Positions 12,023 through 23,178 of a stretch of 64,000 bases of DNA are shown one piece after another. Numbering within the stretch: the first letter of the stretch is position 1; each line of letters starts with the position of its first letter. The stretch lies in contig JNEU01000885.1 of the NCBI GenBank assembly GCA_000697475.1, positions 1 through 64,000 on the forward strand, written 5' to 3'. The notes beneath the pieces were generated by a model. It searched no databases, was not told where the DNA came from, and saw nothing but the letters and a program-made list of their open reading frames with translations. Origin of the DNA: Lichtheimia corymbifera B2541 (Eukaryota; Mucoromycota; Mucoromycetes; Mucorales; Lichtheimiaceae). The position numbers and the translations under genes were made by a program.

Positions 12023-13870
12023 TTAGGGCAATGGTTGACCAGCTCTTGCATCGGCTGCACTGATAAAGGAAGCATATGACCAAGTAAGATCGCGTGCACC
12101 TTGCTCAAACCCTGTCCAGCGATTGAATTGCTCTGAAAGTGACCCATTATCATGTTGATGGTATTGTACAGTAGCCATGAAGCGGTCAGCACGCGTGATC
12201 ATGGTATCTACAAGGGTTTCAAAGGCTTTGGTGCCATAACGGAATGAGAGTCCTTTAACCTTATCCTCGCTCGTTTCAAAGAGACGAGCAAAAAAGCCAC
12301 TATTGATGTCATTGACAGTGATGAGGGTGCTCTTGTCTTGTTCCCACTCATGGACAGCCCTGTAATACAATTCCGCCATGGCAGCTGTTGTCAGGAACCA
12401 AGGATTACCATACGAGCCACTCGCATAGCCATCATAGCTGTCTTCTGGATAACGTCCAATGGCAGTGCCCAAGCCGGCAGGATGCAAATCATTGATGGGA
12501 TAAAGATTTTCAAAGGCTGATTCAAGTCGATGTGCCGTTGCCAATAGCTAAAAGAATGCTTGTTATTACTATTGCTAGTCATCATCATCATCATCATCAT
12601 CGTAGCTGCATTATTATATACCTTGTCTGATCCAGCAGTGTATGGCTTCATGCCTTTTGAGTCGATGCTATGTTAATAACCACGCAATGAGTGGATGGAT
12701 ATCCATGGCTTACCTGCATGATTTACAGCAAGGATCACTGCAGTGTCGAGCCCAGAATGCTTCCAAACATTGTCACAATGATCCTGTGTAACGGATAGGT
12801 AATTGGAAGAGGATGACCAAAAGGTGTCCAATCGAGAAAGAATGCTGTCAGCTGTCTGTGCGTAATGCGATGCTCGCTTGTGGTCTCCAAACTCTCTTGC
12901 AAATTCAGCGCCATCTACCATGGCCCGTCTCATGACCATCAATGTATAAAAATGCACTCCACATACTTCTTCCCTATAATCACACCGATTGAGTGAATGA
13001 TACATCACATGCATTTTCTTTGGCTCTTTACCATAAATCAAAGCATGGTTCCTCCCATACGCGGGCAATGTAATCCAAATCTCGCAAAATGGCAGGTCGC
13101 AGGGTTCCTTCAACATAACGGGGGCTTGATTTCTTTGCAAGCAACAAGAGTGTGGTGACTCGAATGGCAGGTCCATCATTCTGGGGTCTATGTGTGTATG
13201 CTGCTGCGTGAGCGCATATGACATCAAAAGCACTCGCATCATCCACATCCCACATTACCTGCCCCATGACCCTTCATAGCCAGAACCATCCTGTGAGAAA
13301 GTAAATAAAGCATTCAAAATCATCCCATATTGCCGTTCTTACCGGATCTAGAAACTACAATAAGTGAACGTTGGGCTTATTTTATCACGACGACTTACTG
13401 AATTTTGGTTCTCCCAAGCAATCACATTCGGTGCGAGTCACTTGATGATAGATTTCCTGGGCCACATAATCATGGAGCAAACGCTTGACCTCCTCATTTC
13501 CATCATCATATCGGGATACAACGACACGCATCACTAACCCTGCATCGCGTGTCCATGTGTAAAAGTAATCAGGTCCAAACTTGGATGGTGATGCAGCCAC
13601 AAAACCACGGATGGTGCCTGGGGGATTAATGTTGCGTCGGATACAATCCCAGCTCACAGCTGCTTCTTGCTCCAACCATTCATCCATTGTAATGGCAAAC
13701 TTTGAACCCAAAATCTCCTTTTGAAACGCTTGATATGTGGCGTATTAGATGCATACAAACACTATTGGTGATGTGATCCTACCTACGACGGGGTCTTGGA
13801 ATATCACTCTTGCCGTCACCACCACCAGGGCTACCACCTGTAGTAAAAGAATCAAGCCAAGTAGCTTCAT
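12023..13870 (-). CDS. Glucoamylase, glycoside hydrolase family 15, with 5-nt micro-exon
   Basis: It releases glucose from non-reducing ends of starch-type glucans. Eight exons: 13783-13870, 13399-13728, 13343-13347, 13259-13290, 13032-13187, 12714-12973, 12622-12653, 12023-12547; total 475 residues. Residues 1-20 form a hydrophobic signal peptide (MKLLGLILLL...), so it is probably secreted. Family motifs are YFYTWTRDAG, GSWGRPQNDGPAIR, FDLWEEV (catalytic acid region), SGLDTAVILAV, NPWFLTTAAMAELYYRA and NGSLSEQFNRWTG (catalytic base region). No starch-binding domain (CBM20/CBM21) is present, unlike Rhizopus secreted glucoamylase. The 5-nt exon ATCCG supplies the Asn-Pro of the EPKF-NP-DGSG segment. 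The intron before 12653 uses an AAAAG acceptor rather than the earlier CATAG, because only that keeps the frame. Confidence 0.9.
13343..13347 (-). other. 5-nt micro-exon of the glucoamylase gene
   Basis: On the minus strand the context is TTTCTAG|ATCCG|GTAAGAAC. The upstream intron is 51 nt (13348-13398) and the downstream intron 52 nt (13291-13342). The preceding exon ends in phase 1 with A, so A+AT and CCG give Asn-Pro and restore the frame into DGSGYEGSWG. A direct join of flanking exons, or a 12-nt exon from the earlier TAG, runs into a stop. Confidence 0.75.
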
Positions 13871-13920
13871 ATTTGAAACGTGGAAAAGGAATCAACAAGA
13901 AAAAAGGAGAGCGGATGTGT

Positions 13921-13928
13921 ATATATAT
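13921..13928 (-). promoter_or_regulatory. TATA-like box of glucoamylase gene
   Basis: An ATATATAT run about 51-58 bases upstream of the glucoamylase ATG at 13870. The position fits a fungal TATA element. Confidence 0.4.
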
Positions 13929-14564
13929 GAGTGTTGTGCAATGTTGATATTGGATGTACTATGTATACAGAGTACACCCATTCATCTGTCAGTGAGTCAG
14001 TCGACGCCCAATGTTTCACGCGACCATGGCCAAAAACAATCATGCAAAATCTTAACCAATGAATAGCACGTGGATATTGTTTCCCCTGAAACTATATCAA
14101 TGAGTGATCATGATGATGTGCTAATTACTCTCTCATCATCATTGGGTGGGAATACGGGGCATTCTGCGTTATTCCATTCAGCGATTTAAAGCAGCAGCTG
14201 ATGACATCCCATATGTGTGCCTTTGTGCAAGGTATAGTATCCATTCTCATATGATGATATGCGGTGTCGTCGTCGTACTATAATCCCATCTATCACTTTC
14301 AATGATGTCATGATGTAATCAAGGATATGACAAGCATCCAATTCTAAGGCAATATTCAGTTTTTTTTAATGATCATTTTTCCAAAAACCTACAATTGTAT
14401 AAATGTTGGAAAGGGAATACGAAAAGAAGAAAACAAAAATCAAATAAGAGAGTGAGAGAGAAAATATAAAGAGTTTGCATGCGAAAATAATATCGGTTGC
14501 GAGGGGAATGGTGTGAATCGAGAAAAAAAGTTATCAAAAAGGGTGGTGAGGTGTTGTATTTTTC
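13929..14564. other. Intergenic, glucoamylase upstream region
   Basis: No gene recognised. Contains poly-A/purine-rich sequence (14400-14530) at the 3' end of the Num1-like gene. Any glucoamylase carbon-control sites could not be assigned with confidence. Confidence 0.4.
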
Positions 14565-17500
14565 TTAATATGCTGCTGCACGTTGTTGTTGGTGGTTGTG
14601 AATGGGAGTAGAAGTGGAAGTGCGAATGGTGTTATTGTTGGATGCACGCTGTGCTTGCCGACTTTGTCGTTTACGATAATAAGGTCGATGGTGGATATGG
14701 TCTCGTTGAAGTTTGGACACATGATGCTTGCCATCACAACACATGCGTACATCTTCAATGGCCTCGTCTTCAAAATCATCATCGTCGTCATCATCATCAA
14801 GATCACGGTGCTGCGTTGCTGTTACTGATCGGAACATGTTTTGTACACTGGGCTGTCTGCGCATCATGTGATGACTGGCTACGGATGCTGTGCCATTGGT
14901 TCTCCTATCAATGCTGTCTAAAAGCGATGATGATGCATCACCACCATTGCTGGGACGTGATAATAGATAACTCAACGACTCGAGCCATACTTGGTGTCGT
15001 GCCATGGTAGGTGCCGTCAACTTGATAACACGGTTGGCGGTCTTGACCAAAAGACTGACATTGGGCACACCAGGTGAAGGAGGTTGCGTATAGTCCGGCT
15101 CTGCCGTGACACCTTCGATCAAAGCTATAGAGAGAGAGAGAAAATAAATGAGATCTACGTTACAATGAACACACATAGAAAAATAATGACTTACCGCTTT
15201 TAGCCTTGATCTCATTTCCATGAGTACCGGGTGCTCGTGTGCTCCAGTACAAGGTGCGAGTATAAGGATGGATCCAAAAGAAGCGCTTGTGACGATTTTC
15301 AGATAAACCTGCACCCACAGACTTGCGAGTGTACTTCCACATCCAATCACCAATCATGGTTTGTGTAATCAATCCCACTTGTTGTGGATCAGCATAGGCA
15401 CGAAGCGAGGTTGTATCATAGGCCGATGATCCAATCGATGCTCGTGGTTCGGATGTCGACACACTGGAAACAAGAGAAGGCGGTCGATGCTGCTGCTGCT
15501 GCTGATGCTGCAATTGTTGAGATGCACTACCAATGGATCCAATGCTTCGAGCAGGTGCTTTGCCTTTATCATTAACTGAGCCAGTAGACAATGAAGGTGT
15601 TGGTGATTGTGCAACACGTGATAAAAGATGAGCAGGGGGTGGACTAACAGGTCGAGGTGGAATATCATTCTCCTGTTGTTGGATGATGGCACCATTTGCA
15701 AGATCAGCTAAACTGGGTTTGTTGCGGATTTCACGTGAACCAGGGACTGTGCCATTGCTCTGTGGTTGCTGTTGTTGCTGGGCTTTGGCTATGGCTTCAC
15801 TGACAGCTGCAGCAATAAGTGCATCAGTCTCTGCCTTGCTATACACCTTGGCATCTTGGTCATCGTTTTGGCTGGGCAAATCAGTAGCAGAATCTGCATG
15901 GGGTTGTTGATGCGAGCTCATAGCATCATCTTGCTCATCCTTGGCTTGTCCTGAGGCCTCGTCTTGCATAGCGTTGACAGGTTCAACATCTTCCAAAGGT
16001 TTGCTGTTAGCAACATCCTCCGCTTGTGTATCCTTAGCAACGTTGTTGTTGTTGATAACTTGTTCTGGAACAGCAAGGCTTTGCTTGACAACAGGTGCAT
16101 CCTTCAAGTGTTCATCAATGGTATTCTCGGGTACAGTCTTATCAGCTGGTGCATTGTTGTAAAGTTCCTCTGCAGCTGCTTCATGAGAAGGTGATTTGAT
16201 TCCACGGTCTTGAGAAGATGATGGTTTGATCTCGCGATCAGTCGTATCCATGGCCTTGGAAGCACCACCAGCACCACCAAGTTTGCCAAATGCAGCAGCA
16301 GCCAATGCACCTAATCCAAAGGCACCTGCAGCTGCACCACTACCTACATCAGTAGCTGTAGTTGATGGGACTGATGCACTGCTTGCTGTCAAGAGATCCA
16401 CTTGCACGGAGGCATCTGAGGTGTTGTCAGCTGATTCGTATTGTACACCAGTATCCTTGGTAACGGTCTCTTCGGATTGCACTGATGAATCCTTCATGCT
16501 GGCAGCATCTGATTGCATGGAGCTGTCCTTGTATTCGACAACAGGTTCGTGTTGCACAGACATATCCTTGGCATCAACAATGGGCTCGTGTTGCACTGAG
16601 CTATCCTTGACATTGGCGGGATCACATTGCACGAATGCCTCTTTGCTCTCGAAAACAGGTTCATGTTGCACGTGCATATCCTTGGCCTCGACACTTTCCA
16701 TTTGGGTGCTGGAATCCTTGACATCAGCTGGTTCCGCTTGCACAAATGAATCGATCACCTCAGCAGCTTCAGATTGAACACCCATATCAATGATTTCAGG
16801 CGCATCAAATTGTGTAAAGCCGTCCTTGACTTGAGCAGGTTCGGATTGAATGGAGATATCCTTGTATTCAGGCATTTCCATTTGTGTGCTCATATCGACA
16901 CCCGGGATGGCTTCGTATTGTACTGAAATGTCGTGTGCTTCTGGTACATCGGATTGAACAAAGGCATCATGTGCTTCAGGGATATCAGATTGAACAAAGA
17001 CATCATGTGATTCAGGAGCTTCAGACTGAACAAAGGCATCGTGTGCTTCAGGGATATCAGATTGCACAAAGACATCGTGTGATTCGGGACCTTCGGATTG
17101 AACAAAGACGTCGTGTGTCTTGGCACCTTCACTTTGAACACCTATACAATGAACGTTAATATATCATCCAATACGTGCATCCTAAAGCACATACCTTGGT
17201 CTTGTGTTACTGCCGCATCGCATTGTGCAGCACTATCAACCATGGGATTGGCTTCATGTTGTGCACTGCTGTCAACGTATTCGGGCTTATGAGATTGAGT
17301 TTCAGCATCCACGACCTTGGGTGGCTCGCATTGGACATGCTTTTCTTGACCGACCACAGGGCTAACATCAAAGCTCTCAAGTGACAATTGCTGGAGTTGA
17401 ACAGGCTCTTTTTCAGGGACAGCATCGGTTTGCATGAATGCATCAGAAGTTGTTGGAGGTGATGGTGCAGGTGCATTACTACCAAAGGCAGCGCTGAGCT

Positions 17501-19544
17501 CATCACCCAAAGAGCGTGTTGCTTGTTCATCGCGTTGTTGACTTTTGGACAATTCAGAACCAAGAGATGCTAATCCTGCGCCGGCAATGGCACCACCAGC
17601 AGCTGCTGCTACTGCGTGGGTAAGATCCTCTTCATCATAATAGTCGTCATCATCTTCTTCACTTTCACCAGAAGTCAATGAGTAAGAAGAAGTGAGCTGA
17701 GAATCCTTTCGTTTCCGCCGTTCATCAATATCAGAGTCGCCATCACCACGAGTAGGACGTGCTGCTGCCACACGCGTCTTTGAAACAGGCACACGCCGTT
17801 TGCCTTTGCGAGTACGACGTGAATTGGATCCATTTGAATCAGGAGGACCACCTCCACCACCCGAACCGGATTTGGGATAACCAGCGTCGACCCAAAGACG
17901 AGGATCATTTTGTAGCTGTTCAATGGTTTCTTGTGACTCACTCAAGAGCTTTTTGAACTCGAACTTTTCAGTCTTCTCCTTGTGCAAACTGGAACGAAGA
18001 TTGCTCACCATACGATGAGCATGAGCCAATGATGTCTTTAGGGTTTCCACTTCAAGGGCCTGATTTCTTGGGTGTGCACCAGCAGCTGATTTGGGTGATT
18101 GAGATCCATTGTCGGAGCTGGCGTTGGCATTGTCCTTGGATACATCGGATGCGTCCTCATTTTGTGCTTGATTTGCATTGGTTGCCATGCCCACCGCATT
18201 GGATGCCTTTGTAAGATCGGAATGACTACGCTTGGCAATACGACTTTGAGCCTTGGCAATGGCCAATTCAGATGAAAGTGCCTCGACTTGCTTGATGAAA
18301 TCAGCCTTTTCACGTTGCAATCCTGCTGAATGTCGTCGCAAAGTACCCATATCTTGCTCATGCTTTTGCTTCATGGTCTCCAGAGTCGATCTCAACTTTT
18401 CTTCGCTGTCACGCAATTGCTCAATCTCGCCTGTAAGCTCATCCATATGCTCTTGCATACGCTTTTGTTCAGCATTGGCACGATTGAGGTTCTGTTGAAG
18501 CTCAGAGACACTGATGGTCAGCTCTTGCTTGGCTAGTTCCAAATTCCATGTTTCCTCCTTCAGTTTTTCTAATAGTGATATGTGAGTATAAAGTAAATAG
18601 GCATGCAGGGGGATGTATATTCACCTTCATTTTCTTCACGTTGTCGTAATTGTTTTGCCATGGATTCAGCAGCACGCTCCAAATCGGCCTTGGCAGCTTG
18701 AAGAGCTTTGAGCTGATCATCCTTTTCTTGTAACAGGGATTGCATTTTCCTCACTTCCATCAATAAGCCTTGACCAATCTCAGTGGCAAACTCAATGTCG
18801 GTGTTGCGACGGTCTGTATTAGGCACCTTGGATCGGCGTTTTGTCGGCGTTGACCCGGTTGGTGGAGGAGGTAATGGCAATAGTGAAGTAGAATCATGAC
18901 CATGGGCAGGAGGAAGCATTGTGGAAGTGGATGGGCTTGGCAGTGGATCCAAACCAGTTCGTAACTAGAGAGAGAGACATGTGATGATGATGTTAGTAAG
19001 GAATGTTGGCTGCAATGGAATATTAGCAATATACCTTGTCTTTCCGAAGGCTACTGCTGAGATTGGGTGATAGGGCGCGGTAAGCTCCAATATCACGTTC
19101 TAGTTTTTGAAGCTTTTCCAATGTGGTTGGGGAAAGATCTTCATCTCCGGACACTGAGGATGGTGATTGAGCACGCCTTAATGGAGAACCTGGTTGTCGT
19201 TGTGTTGTTGTTGTTGATGATGATGATGATGATGCAAGCATGGCTGGATGGTTGTTGCTTGGTGATGATGATGCTGCTGCTTGTTGACGACGATCCATCT
19301 CCTGAAGTCGCTCTTTGAGTTGACTGATTTGTCGAGCGAGCACGCTTCTACCAATACCACTTGTGGAATCCTGCAGTTGCTTTTCCTTTTCAGAAATTTG
19401 CTGCTCGAGCTCACGTCTGAGTTGCCTTGTAACTTCAGAGGCTGATGAGGAGGAGGAGGGTGTTGGCAGAACAGGCGATGATGACAGTGCATCGTTGGCA
19501 CTGGTTGGTGAAGATAAGGAATGTTGTGGGGGAGTTGAACTCAT
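14565..19544 (-). CDS. Num1/ApsA/Mcp5-like cortical anchor with PH domain
   Basis: A likely cortical protein anchoring dynein and mitochondria for nuclear migration, as known for Num1, ApsA and Mcp5. Five exons (19035-19544, 18625-18964, 17195-18568, 15195-17141, 14565-15124) join to 1576 residues. Order: Ser/Pro-rich N-terminus; coiled coils around residues 40-90 and 200-400 with many Glu/Gln/Leu; a disordered acidic region; about 23 repeats of 12-13 residues (consensus VQSE-PE--D); an Ala/Gly-rich hydrophobic stretch; then the diagnostic C-terminal PH domain with MIGDWMWKYTRK, NRHKRFFWIHPYTRTLYWS and VIKLTAPTMARHQVW. The PH domain is the part known to bind cortical phosphoinositide. The tail after it carries an Asp run. 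The ATG at 19544 is the first in frame after the leader. Confidence 0.92.
16400..17320 (-). repeat. Dodecapeptide repeat region in Num1-like gene
   Basis: About 23 tandem units of 36-39 bases encode VQSE/D-PEAxD-type peptides. The units at 16940-17115 are the most alike (alternating VQSDIPEAHDAF and VQSEAPESHDVF), indicating recent expansion. The older units towards 16400 are diverged (SVQHEP, SVQSEE). An intron (17142-17194) interrupts the array. Confidence 0.85.
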
Positions 19545-19614
19545 GCTTGGATTAAGAGAGGGCAAAAGTAGAGATGATGCAAACTAGTTGTGTATAAATG
19601 TGTTGTGGGGTGCG

Positions 19615-19623
19615 TATATATAT
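19615..19623 (-). promoter_or_regulatory. TATA-like run upstream of Num1-like gene
   Basis: A TATATATAT run 71-79 bases before the ATG at 19544 on the minus strand; candidate core promoter. Confidence 0.35.
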
Positions 19624-21178
19624 GTACGGTTGGCTTGAAATGGAGTAGTTGTAAAGGAATGCGTTGCGAGTTGTTTGCTGTGATTCGTTTGTTTCAATGG
19701 ATAATACTCGTCAATGATATAATATACTGAGTGTGAGCGTGTGCATGCGAGTCAACTTCTAGGTAGAGAACGTTTGAGAGCACACACACGCAACACACAC
19801 AGTGCAACAAAAAAATAACTTGGTTAAGGAAAGGAATCGGATGCTGGGCTGCCGAGAGAATTTTGCAGCCCTTTTCATGTGACGTATCATTAGTGTCTCT
19901 CTCACTCTCACTCTCTTGTTCTATATTCCCTCTCTCTTTATTGTGGTTCCTGAAACGACATATTCTTACAAAGGAGACATTTTGGGTTGATCAATGCTTC
20001 ATGTTTCACTCTTATCATTGGTGTATGAGACTATATGAAAAGGAAAACCATCATCATCTAATGTCAGGGGCCTTGTTTGCTACCTTTGATTCATGTGCCT
20101 TTTAAAGATACTTGTCATGCCTTTTTCCTTTATTCATGTTTATTCTTGACACATTTATGGTCAACTTATGCAGCTACGGCGGGGGATGATATTGTGTCGT
20201 TTTGTTTCACTTTTGAGATTCCTTGACAAATTGTCGGGTTAGCAACCACCACCCACTCTCGTCGCCATGGTTACATCTCTTTGCCCCAGAGGATCGGGTC
20301 CTCCCTCCCCTCCCCCTTCCCATCTTCATGTTACAATAATCCCATTGTCCGGGTACTCTGCATGTGCGTCAGTTTCATCGCATGACATGTACATTTGTAT
20401 TGCATACATATGTAAATTCACAATTGAAAAAGGGAGTGAGAGAGTGAAACTTCTCCTCCTCCCCCCTCTAGTAAAAGGGGGGATGAAAGCGTTACAAAGA
20501 AAGATTTGCATGCAGCCCAAGCTTTACACAAACAAATACACATTTGAGATGCGTGCACTGTTGTACAAGGCCACGAGGATTTGCACAACTTTCTCGGCTC
20601 ATGCTCCGTCCTACTTTCACTCCTCCTCCTTTGTGTGCATATATATATTCCTTCCCTCCTCCTCCTTGCACAGCAGCTTATTGTACATACTCTGTACACA
20701 TTTTCGCATTTCATTTGATCGTAATTATACGCCATTTGCTCCCTGTCGACAAAGACACGTCGTCCCTTTCTTTGTCTTTTGGGCTGCTGCAGGAGTAAAT
20801 GTAGGATATTGCTCATGCATGATTATATTCTTTGCACATATCACATCATCTTGTATCATACTGGACAGCAGCTACTTGATTTCAGTAATATATCATCCGA
20901 CATGTTGTGTTGCAACAATGATCACATTCTTGAATACATACGTGTCGACCAAGCATTTCATTCACAACCACCCGTTGCTGTGTATCAGGCTTGTTCCCAT
21001 TGTTTGGTCCGATCACTCAGCAAACACCATGTTGTCAATACTGTATGAGAAAGCCAATCATGTTGGCTCTCGTAGTCTTTTGTTTGTCTTCATTAAAGCT
21101 TATTACACGCGGTAAATGAACAATGGCTGTACCACATTGGTCATTCTACCTTTTTTCTCTTTCGATACAGCATAACGA
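19624..21178. other. Divergent intergenic region, Num1-like / tetraspanin
   Basis: A 1.55-kb region. One plus-strand frame is open for 282 codons (20267-21115). Its composition (Ile, Ser, His, Phe, Cys, Tyr rich, no domain pattern) and the pyrimidine-rich strand explain the lack of stops better than coding. No gene is called. Confidence 0.45.
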
Positions 21179-22351
21179 ATGCCAGCCCATATGATGGCAA
21201 CGACCACTCGTGGTGGTGGTGCTGCCGGCACTTGCAACGACGACGACTCAACCTCAGCTAACCAAAAGCAAACGGCATTTGCTTTTATGGATGAAAAATA
21301 TTATTCCACTGACATGGCACAAAAGAATGACCCTGACATCAATACAACACAACAACGACTTTACTTTGGACGACCGCTCATAGAATCAATAGCTCTTGGT
21401 TCCATATCACTGGTAATAGCAAGCTCCTTCGTTTCTATCTGTCACACACACAACATAGTATGTATCTGTATTGCTGACGCGTATATTATATGGCCCAACA
21501 AGTTATTTTTATATGGCATGGTGTTTTGCATTGGGTCCATTGTAACATACACAAATGGTAATCATTCATACTACAAGCCCCAAAGGTTACTGTGTGCTTA
21601 TATTGTTGTATTTGACCCAAGGATTTGAATATGCAAGTGTGATTGCCATTGCGAATAAGGGGATACTTGCACTGACGTTTATTGCATCCCTTGCATGTGT
21701 ATCAACATCTTTGATTGGATTGGCAGGACTGCGGTACAAGCAACAGCCATGTCGTCATGCCATTCTTTCCTTATATCATGTATTGCTATGGCTTTGTCTT
21801 GCGCTCATTGCAGCTGTTGCCTATGTGGCATGTGATATTCGATCGGAGGATGATTTGGGGGCTCAATGGCGGGAAGAACTTGGATATCGCGATCATCTTT
21901 TGCTTCAATCGACTGTAAGTAGGGCTGTGCATATGTGTGTGTGTTACATGTGAAAATGGGCTTTAGCGCTAAAATCCATAAAAAGATGGAATGCTGTGGA
22001 TATGCACATCCAATGGATTATGCAGCTTATAAAGGCCTTTGTCGTCCGGAATCACTTGTGCCCGGTTGTAGTTACAAGCTATATCTATTTCAACAAGCGT
22101 TCCTATCAGCAATTCGAATAGGGTCATTGACCATTGTGCCGATCCATATTTTTGTCATTGTGGTCGCCAGCCTTTATTCGCACCACGTGGAGCACTTGTT
22201 TAGTGTCAGCAAATCAATTCGATCGCCCTCTGGTCCTTTTCCTAAAAGGGAAAAGCGACCATATGCTTCAGACCAGCAGCAGCAACTCTATGATATCCCG
22301 ACAACGAAATTTGATGTTCATTGTCCTGCCTGTGTAGGCTGGTCCCTATGA
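21179..22351 (+). CDS. Tetraspanin-like membrane protein
   Basis: A four-pass membrane protein of the tetraspanin type; fungal members are linked to polarity and infection-structure growth, but this one's role is unknown. Three exons (21179-21557, 21622-21914, 21986-22351) join to 345 residues. The large extracellular loop has the diagnostic CCGY followed by Cys-Arg and Pro-Gly-Cys (MECCGY...KGLCRPE...VPGCSY), placed between the third and fourth hydrophobic segments. Hydrophobic segments include IALGSISLVIASSFVSI, GILALTFIASLACVSTSLIG, LYHVLLWLCLALIAAVAYVA and SLTIVPIHIFVIVVASL. The N-terminal cytosolic tail of about 75 residues is unusually long and polar. The first intron (64 nt) was chosen because it restores the frame; the exact exon 1 end is the least certain part. 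Confidence 0.75.
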
Positions 22352-23178
22352 ATAAAGCCCTGATGCAGGCATAGTAAAGAAATGAATGACATGATCGATC
22401 TTTTATTGTGCAACCAAGTTGATATGAGAAATAAACACATGATATGATATGTGTAGCTTTTAGTGGATTCTATAGTGTGTGTGCGTCCTTGTCTCCTCGT
22501 TTCTGATCCAGCTCGTCCAATCCCATGAAGAAAGGATTCAAAAGTATATGTCAAGGAGTCACCCATGCTTGTTCTGTAGAAAACATGTCATCATGTAGGA
22601 AAATATGCAACAGTAGTAGTGCTTATATCGACCTATTCACACACACACACACGCACACTCACACTCATATCTCCTAATAGCGAATCATCCTTCATCTCCA
22701 CCTTGAAACAGCGCCGAAAAAGTTCAACCCTCGTGTTTCCGTCTGAAGTATACTAGGTCAATTTCTGTATTACCTTCACTCTCACTCATTCATTTTCTTT
22801 TCTTTCCCTCTCTCGACGCTCCTTTTAACACCCCAACAGCCATTTCGCTCTTGGACATCTAGAACCTCTTTTTTATAATTGTAAGTACAAGAACGCACCC
22901 TTCTTTTCCTTTCATTTCCTCGTCATGGGTCGTTATCCAGAGATCGGGTTCGGGCATGCACGGCATACAAGAGGGATGAAGACACATTGTAGACCAACTC
23001 ACTCATTGTTTGTTTTCTCGTTTACTCCATTCTCTCGGTCATTGCCCCACACTTGCAACTCATTTATCTCTTTCCACGATTCGACACTTGTTTTACAACA
23101 CTCGGCATACACAACACACACATTTACAGACTCTCTTCACAGCATATCTATCTTACGAGAAAAGAAACATTCGACACT
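22352..23178. other. Intergenic region upstream of Ras2-type gene
   Basis: Includes a CA run (22638-22668) and CT-rich leader sequence (22770-22820). Open frames at 22925-23182 are leader-like. No gene is called; a non-coding 5' exon and intron (GTAAGTAC at 22880) of the Ras gene is possible. Confidence 0.4.

Noticed and set aside
15160..17067. Opposite-strand open frames across the Num1-like exon
   Set aside because: They are shadows created by the repeat codons; the minus-strand frame carries the PH domain and coiled coils.
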